From Stenotrophomonas maltophilia (GTDB lineage: Bacteria; Pseudomonadota; Gammaproteobacteria; Xanthomonadales; Xanthomonadaceae), in the NCBI RefSeq assembly GCF_025642255.1, contig NZ_CP106759.1, forward strand, positions 523,501-587,500: 64,000 nucleotides of DNA. Reading direction: 5' to 3'. The notes under the pieces were generated by a model that was not told where the DNA came from, did not search any database, and saw only the letters and a program-made list of their open reading frames with translations. Below are positions 18,778 through 27,539 of the stretch, piece by piece (the first letter of the stretch is position 1; the number at the start of each line of letters is the position of its first letter). A program made the translations under genes and the position numbers.

Positions 18778-20469
18778 TCAACCCTGCAGGCGTTGCAGCA
18801 GGGTAGCCTTGTCCAGGCTTTCGGCTTCGCTGGCACGTCGCGAGCGGTACTCGTACGTGCCGGCCGCCAGGCCGCGCTCGCTGACCACCACGCGATGCGG
18901 GATGCCGATCAACTCCATGTCGGCAAACATCGCACCCGGGCGCAGCCCGCGATCATCCAGCGCGGCATCGAGACCGGCATCGCGCAGTTCCTGCAGCAGG
19001 CCGGCAGCGGCTTCGGCCACAGCGGCATCGCCCTTGGGGTTGATGACGCACACCACCACCTGCCACGGCGCCATCGCGTCCGGCCAGATGATGCCGGCAT
19101 CGTCATGATTCTGTTCGATCGCGGCAGCGACCACGCGCGAGATGCCGATCCCGTAGCAGCCCATTGCCATCACTGCGGCCTTGCCGTTCTCGTCCAGTAC
19201 GGTCGCGTCCAGCGCTTCGGCGTACTTGCGGCCAAGCTGGAACACGTGGCCGACTTCGATGCCACGGGCGATCTTCAACTCGCCGCCGTCCAGCGCACGG
19301 TCACCGGCACGCACGTTGCGGATATCGACCACTTCCGGTTCCGGCAGGTCGCGGCCCCAGTTGACTCCAGCCAGGTGGAAGCCCGCTTCATTGGCACCGA
19401 CCACGAAATCGGACATCGCCGCCACTTCGCGGTCGGCCACCACGCGGATCGCCTTGGCCGGTGAAACCGGGCCGAGGAAGCCGGGCACGCTGCCCAGGTA
19501 CTCGGCGATCTCCGCTTCGCTGGCAAAGCGCTGCTCTTCCAGGCCGGCAACCTTGCCCAGCTTGATCTCGTTGACCTCGTGGTCGCCACGGACCAGCACC
19601 AGCACGAACCCTTCGGCGGTCATCAGCGCCACCGACTTCACCGTGCGCTGCAGGGCGATGCCGAGCAGGGCGGCAACGTCCTCGCAGGTCTTCTGGGTGG
19701 GGGTCTCGACCTTGCGCATCGTCTCGCCGGCTGCCGCGCGCGGTGCCGGTTCCGCGGCGATCGCCGCTTCCATGTTGGCCGCGTAGTCCGAGCCGGTGGA
19801 GAACACCAGCGCGTCCTCGCCCGAATCGGCGATCACATGGAATTCCTGCGACGCGTCGCCACCGATCGCGCCGGAATCGGCCTGCACCATGCGGAAGTCC
19901 AGGCCCAGCCGGGTGAAGATGCGGCTGTAGGCGGCCTTCATGTTCTCGTACTCGCGCACCAGGCACTCATCGTGCAGGTGGAACGAATAGGCGTCCTTCA
20001 TCAGGAATTCGCGTGCACGCATCACGCCGAAGCGCGGGCGGATCTCATCGCGGAACTTGGTCTGGATCTGGTAGAAGTTCACCGGCAGCTGCTTGTAGCT
20101 GGACAGTTCGCTGCGCGCGAAGTCGCATGCGGCTTCCTCGGCGGTCGGGCTGTAGCAGAACACCTGGTCCTTGCGATCCTTGATCTTCAGCAGCTGCGGC
20201 CCGAACTTCTGCCAGCGGCCGGTCTGCTCCCAGAGCTCCTTGGGCTGGATGGTTGGAATCTGGAACTCCACGGCACCGGCGCGATCCATTTCCTCCCGCA
20301 CGATGCGTTCGACCTTGCGCAGCACGCGCAGTCCCAGCGGCGACCAGGTGTACAGGCCGGAGGCGAGCTTGCGGATCATGCCCGCACGCAGCATCAGGCG
20401 GTGGCTGGTCAGCTCCGCGTCGCTGGGGGTTTCCTTGGTGGTGTGCAGGTGGAACTGGGAGAGGCGCAT
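18778..20469 (-). CDS. proS: Prolyl-tRNA synthetase
   Basis: A 563-residue class II aminoacyl-tRNA synthetase that charges tRNA-Pro. [20 protein letters not shown] is the standard bacterial ProS start, so the ATG at 20469 is used although the frame is open further upstream. Motif 2 appears as [20 protein letters not shown] (about residue 135). The YbaK-like editing insertion (about residues 230-380) contains [18 protein letters not shown]. Motif 3 is in [14 protein letters not shown] (about 440), followed by the anticodon-binding domain. Upstream, bases 20500-20505 on the minus strand (CAGAAT) could serve as a -10, and a large palindromic repeat begins about 60 bases upstream of the start. 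Confidence 0.97.
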   Translation of the reverse strand: MRLSQFHLHTTKETPSDAELTSHRLMLRAGMIRKLASGLYTWSPLGLRVLRKVERIVREEMDRAGAVEFQIPTIQPKELWEQTGRWQKFGPQLLKIKDRKDQVFCYSPTAEEAACDFARSELSSYKQLPVNFYQIQTKFRDEIRPRFGVMRAREFLMKDAYSFHLHDECLVREYENMKAAYSRIFTRLGLDFRMVQADSGAIGGDASQEFHVIADSGEDALVFSTGSDYAANMEAAIAAEPAPRAAAGETMRKVETPTQKTCEDVAALLGIALQRTVKSVALMTAEGFVLVLVRGDHEVNEIKLGKVAGLEEQRFASEAEIAEYLGSVPGFLGPVSPAKAIRVVADREVAAMSDFVVGANEAGFHLAGVNWGRDLPEPEVVDIRNVRAGDRALDGGELKIARGIEVGHVFQLGRKYAEALDATVLDENGKAAVMAMGCYGIGISRVVAAAIEQNHDDAGIIWPDAMAPWQVVVCVINPKGDAAVAEAAAGLLQELRDAGLDAALDDRGLRPGAMFADMELIGIPHRVVVSERGLAAGTYEYRSRRASEAESLDKATLLQRLQG

Positions 20470-20531
20470 CGTCGGCTTCGGTCTACGGCAGAGATCCCTA
20501 TTCTGCCAGCCCGGGCGGGGGGAGGGTATCG

Positions 20532-20726
20532 GCAGGGCTGCGCCCTGCACCCGCCTCAGGCAACGTCAACTGCAACAGCAACAGCGGGCTTCGCGTGGGA
20601 TGGCGGGGTGGATCCGGTGGCAGGGGACGCCGTAAACCCATCCATGGGGGCTTGGTCGCGGCATCCATGCCGCTCACACCCCTGCCACCGGACCCATCCC
20701 GCCTTCGACAGATCTCTGCGACCTGC
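20532..20726 (+). repeat. Bipartite variable-arm palindromic repeat, copy A
   Basis: Part of the 466-bp gene-free stretch upstream of proS. A small hairpin (GCAGGGC-TGC-GCCCTGC, 20532-20548) is followed by a spacer containing GCAACGTCAA and CAACAGCAACAGC, then a large stem-loop. The left arm 20602-20626 and right arm 20679-20703 are 25-bp inverted repeats with 2 mismatches. The 52-nt loop (20627-20678) begins ACGCCGTAAACCCATCC and holds an internal hairpin GCGGCATCCATGCCGC. The outer flank TTCGACAGATCTCTGCGA (20704-20721) is conserved in copy C. No coding potential is evident. Confidence 0.85.
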
Positions 20727-20738
20727 CAGGACATGCCT

Positions 20739-20780
20739 TGGGGTCAGATCCGTTTTCCTGCGGAAACGGATCTGACCCCA
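20739..20780. repeat. 42-bp near-perfect palindrome
   Basis: TGGGGTCAGATCCGTTTTCC (20739-20758) pairs with GGAAACGGATCTGACCCCA (20762-20780), with a single-base bulge and a 3-nt loop. TTTTT follows at 20781-20785, so it could terminate plus-strand transcripts. It lies exactly between copy A and the truncated copy A' of the larger repeat family. The GGGGTCAGATCC palindrome recurs, to my recollection, in Stenotrophomonas and Xanthomonas intergenic DNA, but I cannot verify this here. Confidence 0.8.
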
Positions 20781-20785
20781 TTTTT

Positions 20786-20930
20786 GATTCCATGTAGCCC
20801 CCATGGATGGGTTTACGGCGTGTCCTGCCAGCCCACACCGCCCCGCCAGACCAGCAGAAAACCAGAGCCGCTTTGGCATTTGACGTGGCCGTTGACGTTG
20901 CTTGAGGCAGGTGCAGGCGTAGCCCTGCCG
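20786..20930 (-). repeat. Truncated copy A' of the bipartite repeat
   Basis: Read on the minus strand this copy has the small hairpin (about 20928-20913), CAACGTCAACGG, a left arm GGCGGGGCGGTGTGGGCTGG and the first half of the loop (ACGCCGTAAACCCATCCATG followed by GGGGCT). The loop then stops where the other copies continue with the inner hairpin, and the right arm is missing. It is joined to the 42-bp palindrome by about 12 bases, so insertion or recombination at the palindrome may have removed half of the element. Confidence 0.75.
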
Positions 20931-20935
20931 ACCCC

Positions 20936-21313
20936 TCAACCGGCTGCTGGGCAGTAGGCCTTGATGCTGGCTTCAGCCAGTCCCTTCTGCGCGGTGCGCT
21001 GCTCCGCGGTCAGTACGGTGTCGCCCTTGCCGTCGCCGTCGGTGTCCTGCATCACCTGGCCGGACCCCTCCAGCAGGGCCAGGTTGGCACGGGCGGTGCT
21101 GCACTGCTCCGGCACGGGTGCGGCCGGGCGTTCGGCGCTGTCGGCCGATGGCGCCGAGCGCGCCTGCGCCCGGGTCTCGTAGGTCCTGCCTGCTGGCGGG
21201 GTTTCCGAATACTGGGTGACGCCGTTGGCGTCCTTCCACTTGTAGACGGGGCCGGCCATGGCACTGGTACTGGCCAACAGCAGCAGGCATCCCAGGCAGG
21301 ACAGGGCACGCAT
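20936..21313 (-). CDS. Small secreted DUF4124-like protein
   Basis: A 125-residue predicted exported protein. The signal peptide MRALSCLGCLLLLASTSAMA is followed by GPVYKWKDANGVTQYSETPP, the DUF4124 signature (Y-x-W-x-D-x-x-G-x-x-x-Y-S-D/E-x-P-P) seen in many Xanthomonadaceae periplasmic proteins. The rest is hydrophilic, contains a DTDGDGKGD stretch that looks like a calcium-binding loop and a single later Cys pair. The ATG at 21313 is chosen because it starts the signal peptide; the frame is open to 21361. It diverges from pssA with about 80 bases between starts. Function is unknown. Confidence 0.8.
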   Translation of the reverse strand: MRALSCLGCLLLLASTSAMAGPVYKWKDANGVTQYSETPPAGRTYETRAQARSAPSADSAERPAAPVPEQCSTARANLALLEGSGQVMQDTDGDGKGDTVLTAEQRTAQKGLAEASIKAYCPAAG

Positions 21314-21393
21314 GGCAAACTCCGCAGAATGGGCGTAGAACGCCGATTGCAGCATTGGCACCGACCGCTGGCAAGTCGATTAAACTGGATTCC

Positions 21394-22170
21394 ATGGACC
21401 CGATCACACCGCCGCCGCGTTCGCGCACGATTTACCTGCTGCCCAACCTGTTCACCACTGCGGGCCTGTTCGCGGGCTTCTACGCGATCATCGCCGCTGC
21501 CAACGGGGATTTCGTCAATGCCAGCATCGCGGTGTTCGTGGCGGCGGTGATGGACGGCCTGGATGGCCGTGTCGCGCGCCTGACCGGCACCAGCAGCGAG
21601 TTCGGCGTGCAGTACGACTCGCTGGCCGACCTGGTCAGCTTCGGCATGGCGCCGGCACTGGTGATGTACCACTGGTCGCTGTCCTGGCTGAAATTCGATG
21701 ATCCCCTGCTGGGCCGTGTCGGCTGGGCCGTGGCCTTCCTGTACGCCGCATGCGCGGCGCTGCGTCTGGCCCGCTTCAATACCCAGGTCGCGGTGGTGGA
21801 CAAGCGCTGGTTCGTCGGCCTGGCCAGCCCCGCCGCTGCCGGGCTGATGATGTCGTTCGTCTGGGCCTTCGCCGATGGCAACCTGGGCTGGGATGGCAAT
21901 CAGCTGCGCTATGTGGCGCTGGCGGTGACGCTGGTCGCTGCGCTGCTGATGGTCAGCCGCATCCGCTTCTGGAGCTTCAAGGGCGGTGCCGCCAAGGATT
22001 CCCGATCCGACCGGGTGCCGTTCCTGGTCCTGGCACTGGTACCGATGGCCATCGCGATCGCGGTGATCGACCTGCCGCGCGTCCTGTTCGCCGTGGGCAT
22101 CCTGTATGCCCTGTCCGGCCCGGTGATGTGGGCGGTGCAGCGTCTGCGCAAGAAGTCCGAGGCCGCGTGA
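21394..22170 (+). CDS. pssA: CDP-diacylglycerol-serine O-phosphatidyltransferase
   Basis: A 258-residue membrane enzyme making phosphatidylserine, the precursor of phosphatidylethanolamine. The CDP-alcohol phosphatidyltransferase motif D-G-x2-A-R-x8-G-x3-D-x3-D reads DGLDGRVARLTGTSSEFGVQ then YDSLAD (about residues 53-77). About eight hydrophobic helices fit the archaeal/Bacillus-type (type II) PssA. The ATG at 21394 follows the family start MDPITPPPRSRTIYLLPNLF; an ATG 39 bases earlier is in frame. The stop overlaps the next gene's GTG by 4 bases, which places pssA in an operon with the holD-like gene and rimI. Confidence 0.94.
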   Translation: MDPITPPPRSRTIYLLPNLFTTAGLFAGFYAIIAAANGDFVNASIAVFVAAVMDGLDGRVARLTGTSSEFGVQYDSLADLVSFGMAPALVMYHWSLSWLKFDDPLLGRVGWAVAFLYAACAALRLARFNTQVAVVDKRWFVGLASPAAAGLMMSFVWAFADGNLGWDGNQLRYVALAVTLVAALLMVSRIRFWSFKGGAAKDSRSDRVPFLVLALVPMAIAIAVIDLPRVLFAVGILYALSGPVMWAVQRLRKKSEAA

Positions 22171-22661
22171 GCCAGGATCTGCCCGTGCTGTGGTCACCGG
22201 CTCAGCAGGCCTGGCTGCAGGCGATGGGCTATACCGTCTATCACGACGGCCAGCTCGCCGCGGAGCTGGACGCTGCATTGCAGCTGAGCGTGGCCGACGC
22301 CGATGCGGCCAGCCCGGCAGCGCAGTCTCCGTCACGCCAGCCCGAACCGGCAGCGGTGGAGCCGGCACCGCGCCAGCCGCGGAGTCCGTCGCCGCCGCCT
22401 CGCACCGCGCCCGCCGTGGTGTCGGCAACCGAACCGCAGGCGGCACGCGCAGCCTCGGCGGGCACCACCCGGCAGCCGGCGGTACGTCTGCCTGATCGCC
22501 TGCAGATCGCGCTGCTGCGCGCGTCCGGCTGCAATCCGAACGATGCCGCGACGCAGGCGCTGATGGACAGCTGGCCGTTGGAGCAGCTGCGCCGTGATCC
22601 AGCCGCCAAGCGCGCGCTGTGGCCGCAGCTGCGCGCCCTGCGCAAGCGGGGCGCGCCGTGA
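22167..22661 (+). CDS. Probable DNA polymerase III psi subunit (HolD-like)
   Basis: A 164-residue protein starting at GTG 22167 (overlapping pssA as GTGA) and overlapping rimI by 4 bases. It has no catalytic motif. The N-terminus, WSPAQQAWLQAMGYTVY, recalls the HolD start (W-x-L-x-x-L/M-G), and the C-terminus LRRDPAAKRALWPQLRALRK recalls the HolD end (N-P-x-A-R-x-A-L-W-x-Q). Between them lies a Pro/Ala-rich linker (about residues 45-105) that E. coli HolD lacks. In enterobacteria holD directly precedes rimI, as here. I therefore infer psi, the partner of chi (holC, at 27032). Similarity is weak, and a lineage-specific protein of unknown function remains possible. Confidence 0.6.
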   Translation: MSQDLPVLWSPAQQAWLQAMGYTVYHDGQLAAELDAALQLSVADADAASPAAQSPSRQPEPAAVEPAPRQPRSPSPPPRTAPAVVSATEPQAARAASAGTTRQPAVRLPDRLQIALLRASGCNPNDAATQALMDSWPLEQLRRDPAAKRALWPQLRALRKRGAP

Positions 22662-23155
22662 GTGCGGTCAGCCAGCCCGGTCCGGTGCGCCTGCGGGCGC
22701 TGCGCGAGAGCGATCTTGCCGAGGTGATGGCGATCGAGGTGCGTGGCTATCCCTTCCCGTGGACCCGCGGCATTTTCATCGATTGCCTGCGTGCGGGTTA
22801 TCCCGGTCTGGCAATGGAGCGCGATGGCCAGCTGCTCGGCTACGGCGTGCTGAGCATCGCTGCCGACGAGGCACATGTGCTGAACATCTGCATCGATCCG
22901 CTGGTGCAGTCACGCGGGCTGGGGCGGCAGCTGCTGCGTGCGCTGGTGCAGCTGGCTGGTGATCGCGGTGCCCAGCGTGTGTTCCTGGAAGTGCGCCCGT
23001 CCAATGCGCCGGCGCTGGCGCTATATCACAGCGAAGGGTTCAACGAGATCGGCCGGCGTCCGCGCTATTACCCGGCCGCGCAGGGACGCGAGGACGCGGT
23101 GGTGATGGCGATCGAGCTGGTCGATGGCGACCTGCAGACGATGCCGCCGCTGTAA
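22658..23155 (+). CDS. rimI: Ribosomal protein S18-alanine N-acetyltransferase
   Basis: A 165-residue GNAT acetyltransferase that acetylates the N-terminus of ribosomal protein S18. The start is GTG at 22658 (VSAVSQPGPVRLRALRESDL), overlapping the upstream gene. The acetyl-CoA loop Q-S-R-G-L-G-R-Q-L-L (about residue 85) and the RimI-type segments YPFPWTRGIF (about 28), EVRPSNAPALALYHSEGF (about 112) and IGRRPRYYP are all present. It converges on the EamA transporter gene. Confidence 0.94.
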   Translation: MSAVSQPGPVRLRALRESDLAEVMAIEVRGYPFPWTRGIFIDCLRAGYPGLAMERDGQLLGYGVLSIAADEAHVLNICIDPLVQSRGLGRQLLRALVQLAGDRGAQRVFLEVRPSNAPALALYHSEGFNEIGRRPRYYPAAQGREDAVVMAIELVDGDLQTMPPL

Positions 23156-23230
23156 CCGGGATGCGCCGCGTTGCCCGCCGGTACGGCCGGGCGCTGGCGG
23201 CAGGTGCCAACCTTGGCGGGCACGTGTGGC

Positions 23231-24052
23231 TCACGCCAGCCGCAGGGCCATCACTCCGCTGACGATCAGCGACGCCGCCAGCCAGCGCACGCGCGGTATC
23301 CGTTCGCGCAGCAGGAATGCCGAGATCAGCAGGGCGAACAGGATCGATGACTCGCGCAGGGCCGACACCATCGCGACCGGTACCTGGGTCATCGCCCACA
23401 GTGCCATCGCGTAGGACGCGGTGGTGCCCACGCCGCCGGCCAGGCCCAGCGGCCAATGCTGGCGCGCATAGGTCAGCACCGCGCTGCGGCGGGTGTACAG
23501 CGCCCACAGCGGCAGCGGGATGCCCGACAGCAGGAACAGCCACAACGTGTAGGCCAGCGGGCTGCCCGACAGGCGCGCGCCGTGCGCATCGACCAGGGTG
23601 TAGGTTGCGATCATCGTCGCCGTCAGCAGCGGCAGGCCGAGCTGGCCTGCGCGCGCGCCCAGTGCCATGGCCAGGATGCCGCTGCTGACCAGCGCCACGC
23701 CCAGCCACGCCGCTGCGGGCAGTGATTCGCCGAGCACGGTGCCAGCCAGCGCGACCAGGATCGGTGCGCAACCGCGCATGAGCGGATACGCCAGGCTCAT
23801 GTCCACCTGCTGATAGCAGCGCGCGACCAGCGCGTAATAGACCACCTGCAGCAGTACCGAGGCCGCCAGCCAAGGCCAGCTGGTCACGTCCGGCAGAGGA
23901 AGGAGAGGCAGCAGCGCGGCGGACAGCAGTGCGGCGCCGCCGGTGACGAGCACGGTGCCGAGGAGCTTGTCGGCGCCACGCTTGACGATGGCGTTCCAGC
24001 TGGCATGCAGCGCGGCAGCGGCGAGAACCAGCAGGAAGATCGAAAGCGGCAT
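23231..24052 (-). CDS. EamA-family (DMT) transporter
   Basis: A 273-residue polytopic membrane protein with about ten hydrophobic segments in two EamA repeats. The first begins LLVLAAAALHASWNAIVKRG and the second LATYTL-VDAHGARLSG and so on, with the C-terminal repeat ending in LISAFLLRERIPRVRWLAAS, which contains the usual E-R before the last helix. Family members export amino acids, sugars or other metabolites; substrate cannot be told. It has its own transcription unit, downstream of valS and its terminator. Confidence 0.85.
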   Translation of the reverse strand: MPLSIFLLVLAAAALHASWNAIVKRGADKLLGTVLVTGGAALLSAALLPLLPLPDVTSWPWLAASVLLQVVYYALVARCYQQVDMSLAYPLMRGCAPILVALAGTVLGESLPAAAWLGVALVSSGILAMALGARAGQLGLPLLTATMIATYTLVDAHGARLSGSPLAYTLWLFLLSGIPLPLWALYTRRSAVLTYARQHWPLGLAGGVGTTASYAMALWAMTQVPVAMVSALRESSILFALLISAFLLRERIPRVRWLAASLIVSGVMALRLA

Positions 24053-24066
24053 CCTCTGATGATGCC

Positions 24067-24106
24067 AAAAGACCTGGGCGGGTGCGGACCTGGATCCGCA
24101 CCCGCC
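24067..24106 (-). terminator. Intrinsic terminator after valS
   Basis: A perfect 11-bp inverted repeat, GGCGGGTGCGG (24077-24087) and CCGCACCCGCC (24096-24106), begins 10 bases after the valS stop on the minus strand. TTTT (24070-24067) follows a few bases after the stem. Confidence 0.7.
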
Positions 24107-24115
24107 GGTCGGCTG

Positions 24116-26959
24116 TTACAGCTTCGCGCGTTGTTCGCGCAGGCCGGCCAGCTGGGTGTTCCAGTCGGCCAGGCGCACGCGCTCCTGCTCGACCACCGCA
24201 GCCGGCACCTTGTCGGTGAACCGGGCCAGCTTGGTTTCGCTCTTCTCCTGCTCGCCTTCCACGCGCTTGATCTCCTTGTCCAGGCGTGCACGTTCGGCAT
24301 CCAGATCGACCAGGCCTTCCAGCGGCACCAGCAGCTTCAACTCACCGACGATGGCGGCGGCCGCAGGCGGAGCGCTTTCGCCTTCGCCCAGCCACTGCAC
24401 GCTGTCCAGCTTCAGCAGGAACGACAGCGACGCACTGAAGCGTTCGACGCGGGCACGATCCTGCTGCTGGCCGGCCTGCAGGCGCAGGGGCACCAGCCTG
24501 GACGGTGCGACGTTCAGTTCGCTGCGCACGCGGCGCACCGCGCTGATCACCGCCTTGAGCCATTCGACGTCGGCCTCGGCCTGGGCGAAATCGCCCTGGA
24601 ACTCGGCTGCGGTCGGGTAGGGGCGCAGCGACAGCGTGGTTTCGGCCAGGCCCAGGCGCGGGGCGAGCTGCTGCCACAGCTGTTCGGTGATGAACGGCGT
24701 CAACGGGTGCAGCAGGCGCAGCAGGGCTTCCAGCACATACAGCAGGGTGTGGCGGGTGCTTTCGGCATCCGCTGCGTCGCTGCCGCTCAGCGCCGGCTTG
24801 CTCAGTTCGAGGAACCAGTCGCAGAACGCATTCCACGCGAACTCGTACAGGCACTGCGCCAGCAGGTCGAAGCGGTAGGCGGCGAAGTGGCCCTGCGCTT
24901 CAGCGGTGGTGGCCGCCAGGCGTGCAAGGATCCAGCGCTCGGCATCGGTGCGCGGTGTCGGCACGCCGCTGAACGCCGCACCTTCGGTGTTCATCAGCGC
25001 GAAGCGGCTGGCATTCCACAGCTTGTTGCAGAAGTTCTTGTAGCCTTCGGCTCGGTTCATGTCGAACTTGATGTCGCGGCCATGGGTGGCCAGCGCCGCG
25101 ATGGTGAAGCGCAGCGCGTCGGCGCCGTGGGCGGCGATGCCGTCCGGGAACTCCCTGCGCGTGGCTTTCTCGATCTTCTCCACCATCTTCGGCTGCATCA
25201 GGCCGCCGGTGCGCTTGGCGACCAGGTCATCGATGCTGATGCCATCGATGATGTCCAGCGGGTCGAGCACATTGCCCTTGCTCTTGGACATCTTCTGGCC
25301 TTGTCCGTCGCGGATCAGGCCGGTGAAGTAGACGTCCTTGAACGGAATCTTTCCGGTCAGGTTGTCGGTGGCCATGATCATGCGGGCCACCCAGAAGAAG
25401 ATGATGTCGAAGCCGGTGACCAGCACCGACGACGGCAGGTAGCGGTCGAAGCCACGCTCGGCCATGGCCTGTTCGTTCGGCCAGCCCAGGGTGGAGAACG
25501 GCCACAGCTGGGAGGAGAACCACGTTTCCAGCACGTCGCTTTCCTGGTTCAGCACGACATCGCTGCCGAGCTTGTGCTTTGCCCGCACCTCATCCTCGCT
25601 GCGACCGACGTAGCAGGTGCCGGTGGCAGCGTCGAACCACGCCGGAATGCGGTGGCCCCACCACAGCTGGCGGCTGATGCACCAATCCTGGATGTTGGCC
25701 ATCCAGTGACGGTAGGTGTTGATCCAGTTCGGCGGCACGAAGGAGATGCTGCCCGGCTTCCCATCGGTACCTTCGACCAGCTCCAGGCCGCGCTTGGCCA
25801 GCTCGTCCATCTTCACGAACCACTGGTCGGTCAGGTACGGCTCGATCACCTGGCCGGTGCGGTCGCCGCGCGGCACCTGCAGCTTGTGCGCCTTGGTCTC
25901 GACCAGGATGCCCAGGTCTTCCAGCTCGGACAGCACGGCCTTGCGTGCTTCATAGCGGTCCAGGCCCTGGAAGCGTTCCGGGGCGTTCTCATTCAGCGCC
26001 GCCACCGGAGTGAACAGGTTGATCATCGGCAGGCTGTGGCGCACCCCGACCTGGTAATCGTTGAAGTCATGCGCGGGCGTGACCTTGACCACGCCGGTAC
26101 CGAACGCACGGTCCACGTAATCATCGGCGATCACCGGCACGCGGCGGCCGGTCAGCGGCAGCACCACGGTCTTGCCGATCAGGTGCGCGTACCGCTCGTC
26201 TTCCGGATGCACCATCACGGCGGTGTCGCCCAGCAGGGTCTCCGGGCGGGTGGTGGCCACCACCAGGTAATCGCGGGTCTCGCGCAGGGTTTCGTTACCG
26301 TCGGCGTCGCGCTCGACGTGCTCGTAGCTGAGGCCGTCATCGAGCTGATAGGCGATCGACCACAGGAAACCGTCTTCTTCGGCGCTCTCCACTTCCAGGT
26401 CGGAGATGGCGGTTTTCAGCACCGGATCCCAGTTGACCAGACGCTGGCCGCGGTAGATCAGGCCCTGCTCATGCCAGCGCACGAAGGCCTCGATCACCGC
26501 CGCCGAGGGCTGCGGGTCCATGGTGAAGGTGCTGCGCGACCAGTCGGCCGACGTGCCGAGGCGGCGCATCTGTCGTTCGATGGTGTCGCCGGACTGCTGC
26601 TTCCACTCCCAGACCTTGCCGATGAAGCCTTCGCGGCCCAGCGAGTCACGGGTTTCGCCCTTGCCTTCCAGCGCCAGGTTGCGGCTGACCACCATCTCGG
26701 TGGCGATGCCGGCGTGGTCGGTGCCGACCTGCCACAGCGTGTCGTAGCCGCGCATGCGGTGGTAGCGCACCAGCGCATCCATCAGGGTCTGCTGGAAGGC
26801 GTGTCCCATGTGCAGCGTGCCCGTCACATTCGGCGGTGGCAGCAGGATGGTGTACGGCTCGCCCTGGCCGGACGGCTTGAAGTGGCCGGCCTTCTCCCAG
26901 GCCTCGTAGAGGTCGGTCTCGAAGGACTTCGGGTCGTAGCTGGAGGCGAGTTGGGTCAT
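24116..26959 (-). CDS. valS: Valyl-tRNA synthetase
   Basis: A 947-residue class I synthetase charging tRNA-Val. HIGH is in [15 protein letters not shown] (about residue 45) and KMSKSKGN at about residue 560. The CP1 editing domain lies between them ([20 protein letters not shown] at about residue 230). The C-terminal coiled-coil arm (last ~65 residues, e.g. [20 protein letters not shown]) contacts the tRNA. The start [20 protein letters not shown] is the standard ValS beginning. holC lies 72 bases upstream on the same strand, the pepA-holC-valS arrangement common in gammaproteobacteria. Confidence 0.98.
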   Translation of the reverse strand: MTQLASSYDPKSFETDLYEAWEKAGHFKPSGQGEPYTILLPPPNVTGTLHMGHAFQQTLMDALVRYHRMRGYDTLWQVGTDHAGIATEMVVSRNLALEGKGETRDSLGREGFIGKVWEWKQQSGDTIERQMRRLGTSADWSRSTFTMDPQPSAAVIEAFVRWHEQGLIYRGQRLVNWDPVLKTAISDLEVESAEEDGFLWSIAYQLDDGLSYEHVERDADGNETLRETRDYLVVATTRPETLLGDTAVMVHPEDERYAHLIGKTVVLPLTGRRVPVIADDYVDRAFGTGVVKVTPAHDFNDYQVGVRHSLPMINLFTPVAALNENAPERFQGLDRYEARKAVLSELEDLGILVETKAHKLQVPRGDRTGQVIEPYLTDQWFVKMDELAKRGLELVEGTDGKPGSISFVPPNWINTYRHWMANIQDWCISRQLWWGHRIPAWFDAATGTCYVGRSEDEVRAKHKLGSDVVLNQESDVLETWFSSQLWPFSTLGWPNEQAMAERGFDRYLPSSVLVTGFDIIFFWVARMIMATDNLTGKIPFKDVYFTGLIRDGQGQKMSKSKGNVLDPLDIIDGISIDDLVAKRTGGLMQPKMVEKIEKATRREFPDGIAAHGADALRFTIAALATHGRDIKFDMNRAEGYKNFCNKLWNASRFALMNTEGAAFSGVPTPRTDAERWILARLAATTAEAQGHFAAYRFDLLAQCLYEFAWNAFCDWFLELSKPALSGSDAADAESTRHTLLYVLEALLRLLHPLTPFITEQLWQQLAPRLGLAETTLSLRPYPTAAEFQGDFAQAEADVEWLKAVISAVRRVRSELNVAPSRLVPLRLQAGQQQDRARVERFSASLSFLLKLDSVQWLGEGESAPPAAAAIVGELKLLVPLEGLVDLDAERARLDKEIKRVEGEQEKSETKLARFTDKVPAAVVEQERVRLADWNTQLAGLREQRAKL

Positions 26960-27031
26960 GCGGGGGAACCAGGAGGTAATCGTTGAAGGATCAGGGCGCG
27001 GCGGCGGCCCATCAAGGGGGCCGCGGGGCGC

Positions 27032-27457
27032 TCACATGTCGTGCTTGTTCAGGTCGTAACCGGCGGCCTTGTACTGGCGCCAGCGTTCGCGCAGCGGTTC
27101 GCGCGCTTCAGGGTCGGCCGGGACCACTTCCAGCACGCGCTCGCACTGGCCCAGCCAGGGGTCGTCGCGCAGGTTGATCACCAGCGGGCGGGCCGGCGCC
27201 TCGGTGCCGGGCACGGCGATCAGCACCAGCGCTTCTTCCTCGTCCATGTCCTCGCCGGCAATCTGATGCGGGATGTAGGCATCGTCATCGAACGCCCACA
27301 GCAGTTCGTCCAGTTCCTCGGCCTGGGCCTGGTCGCGCGCCAGCACCAGGGTGAACAGGCCGGCATCGTTGGCCTTGCGTGCCAGCTCGCAGACCAGGCG
27401 CAACGGCTCGGTCAGGAAACGGGGCTTGGCGATCAGGTAGAAGTCGGCGCGGGGCAT
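27032..27457 (-). CDS. holC: DNA polymerase III chi subunit
   Basis: A 141-residue accessory subunit of the clamp loader that bridges single-stranded DNA-binding protein and psi. MPRADFYLIAKPRFLTEPLR is the typical HolC start (R-x-D-F-Y), with LVCELARKANDAG (helix for psi/SSB contact), DELLWAFDDDAYIPHQ (about residue 55) and a C-terminal RERWRQYKAAGYDLNKHDM that matches the family end (W-R-x-Y-x-x-x-G-x-x-L). Its place between pepA and valS is the conserved gammaproteobacterial location. The candidate psi gene lies 5 kb away on the other strand. Confidence 0.95.
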   Translation of the reverse strand: MPRADFYLIAKPRFLTEPLRLVCELARKANDAGLFTLVLARDQAQAEELDELLWAFDDDAYIPHQIAGEDMDEEEALVLIAVPGTEAPARPLVINLRDDPWLGQCERVLEVVPADPEAREPLRERWRQYKAAGYDLNKHDM

Positions 27458-27501
27458 GGCAGGGTCCGGAACAGGCGGGGGCCCGGCCTGGCCGGGCGAG
27501 G

Positions 27502-27527
27502 CCCTGGCCGGCGGTGGCCGGCCAGGG
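27502..27527 (-). terminator. GC-rich hairpin between pepA and holC
   Basis: CCCTGGCCGG (27502-27511) pairs perfectly with CCGGCCAGGG (27518-27527) around a 6-nt loop; a second small palindrome GCCCGGC/GCCGGGC lies at 27481-27497. With no T-run, this may attenuate or process the pepA-holC-valS transcript instead of terminating it fully. Confidence 0.4.
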
Positions 27528-27539
27528 TCTGGTACAGCA

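Noticed and set aside
20602-20703. Integron attC site as an explanation for the palindromic repeat
   Set aside because: Although long and imperfectly palindromic with variable arms, I see no RYYYAAC/GTTRRRY core pair at the ends, no gene cassette array and no integrase nearby.
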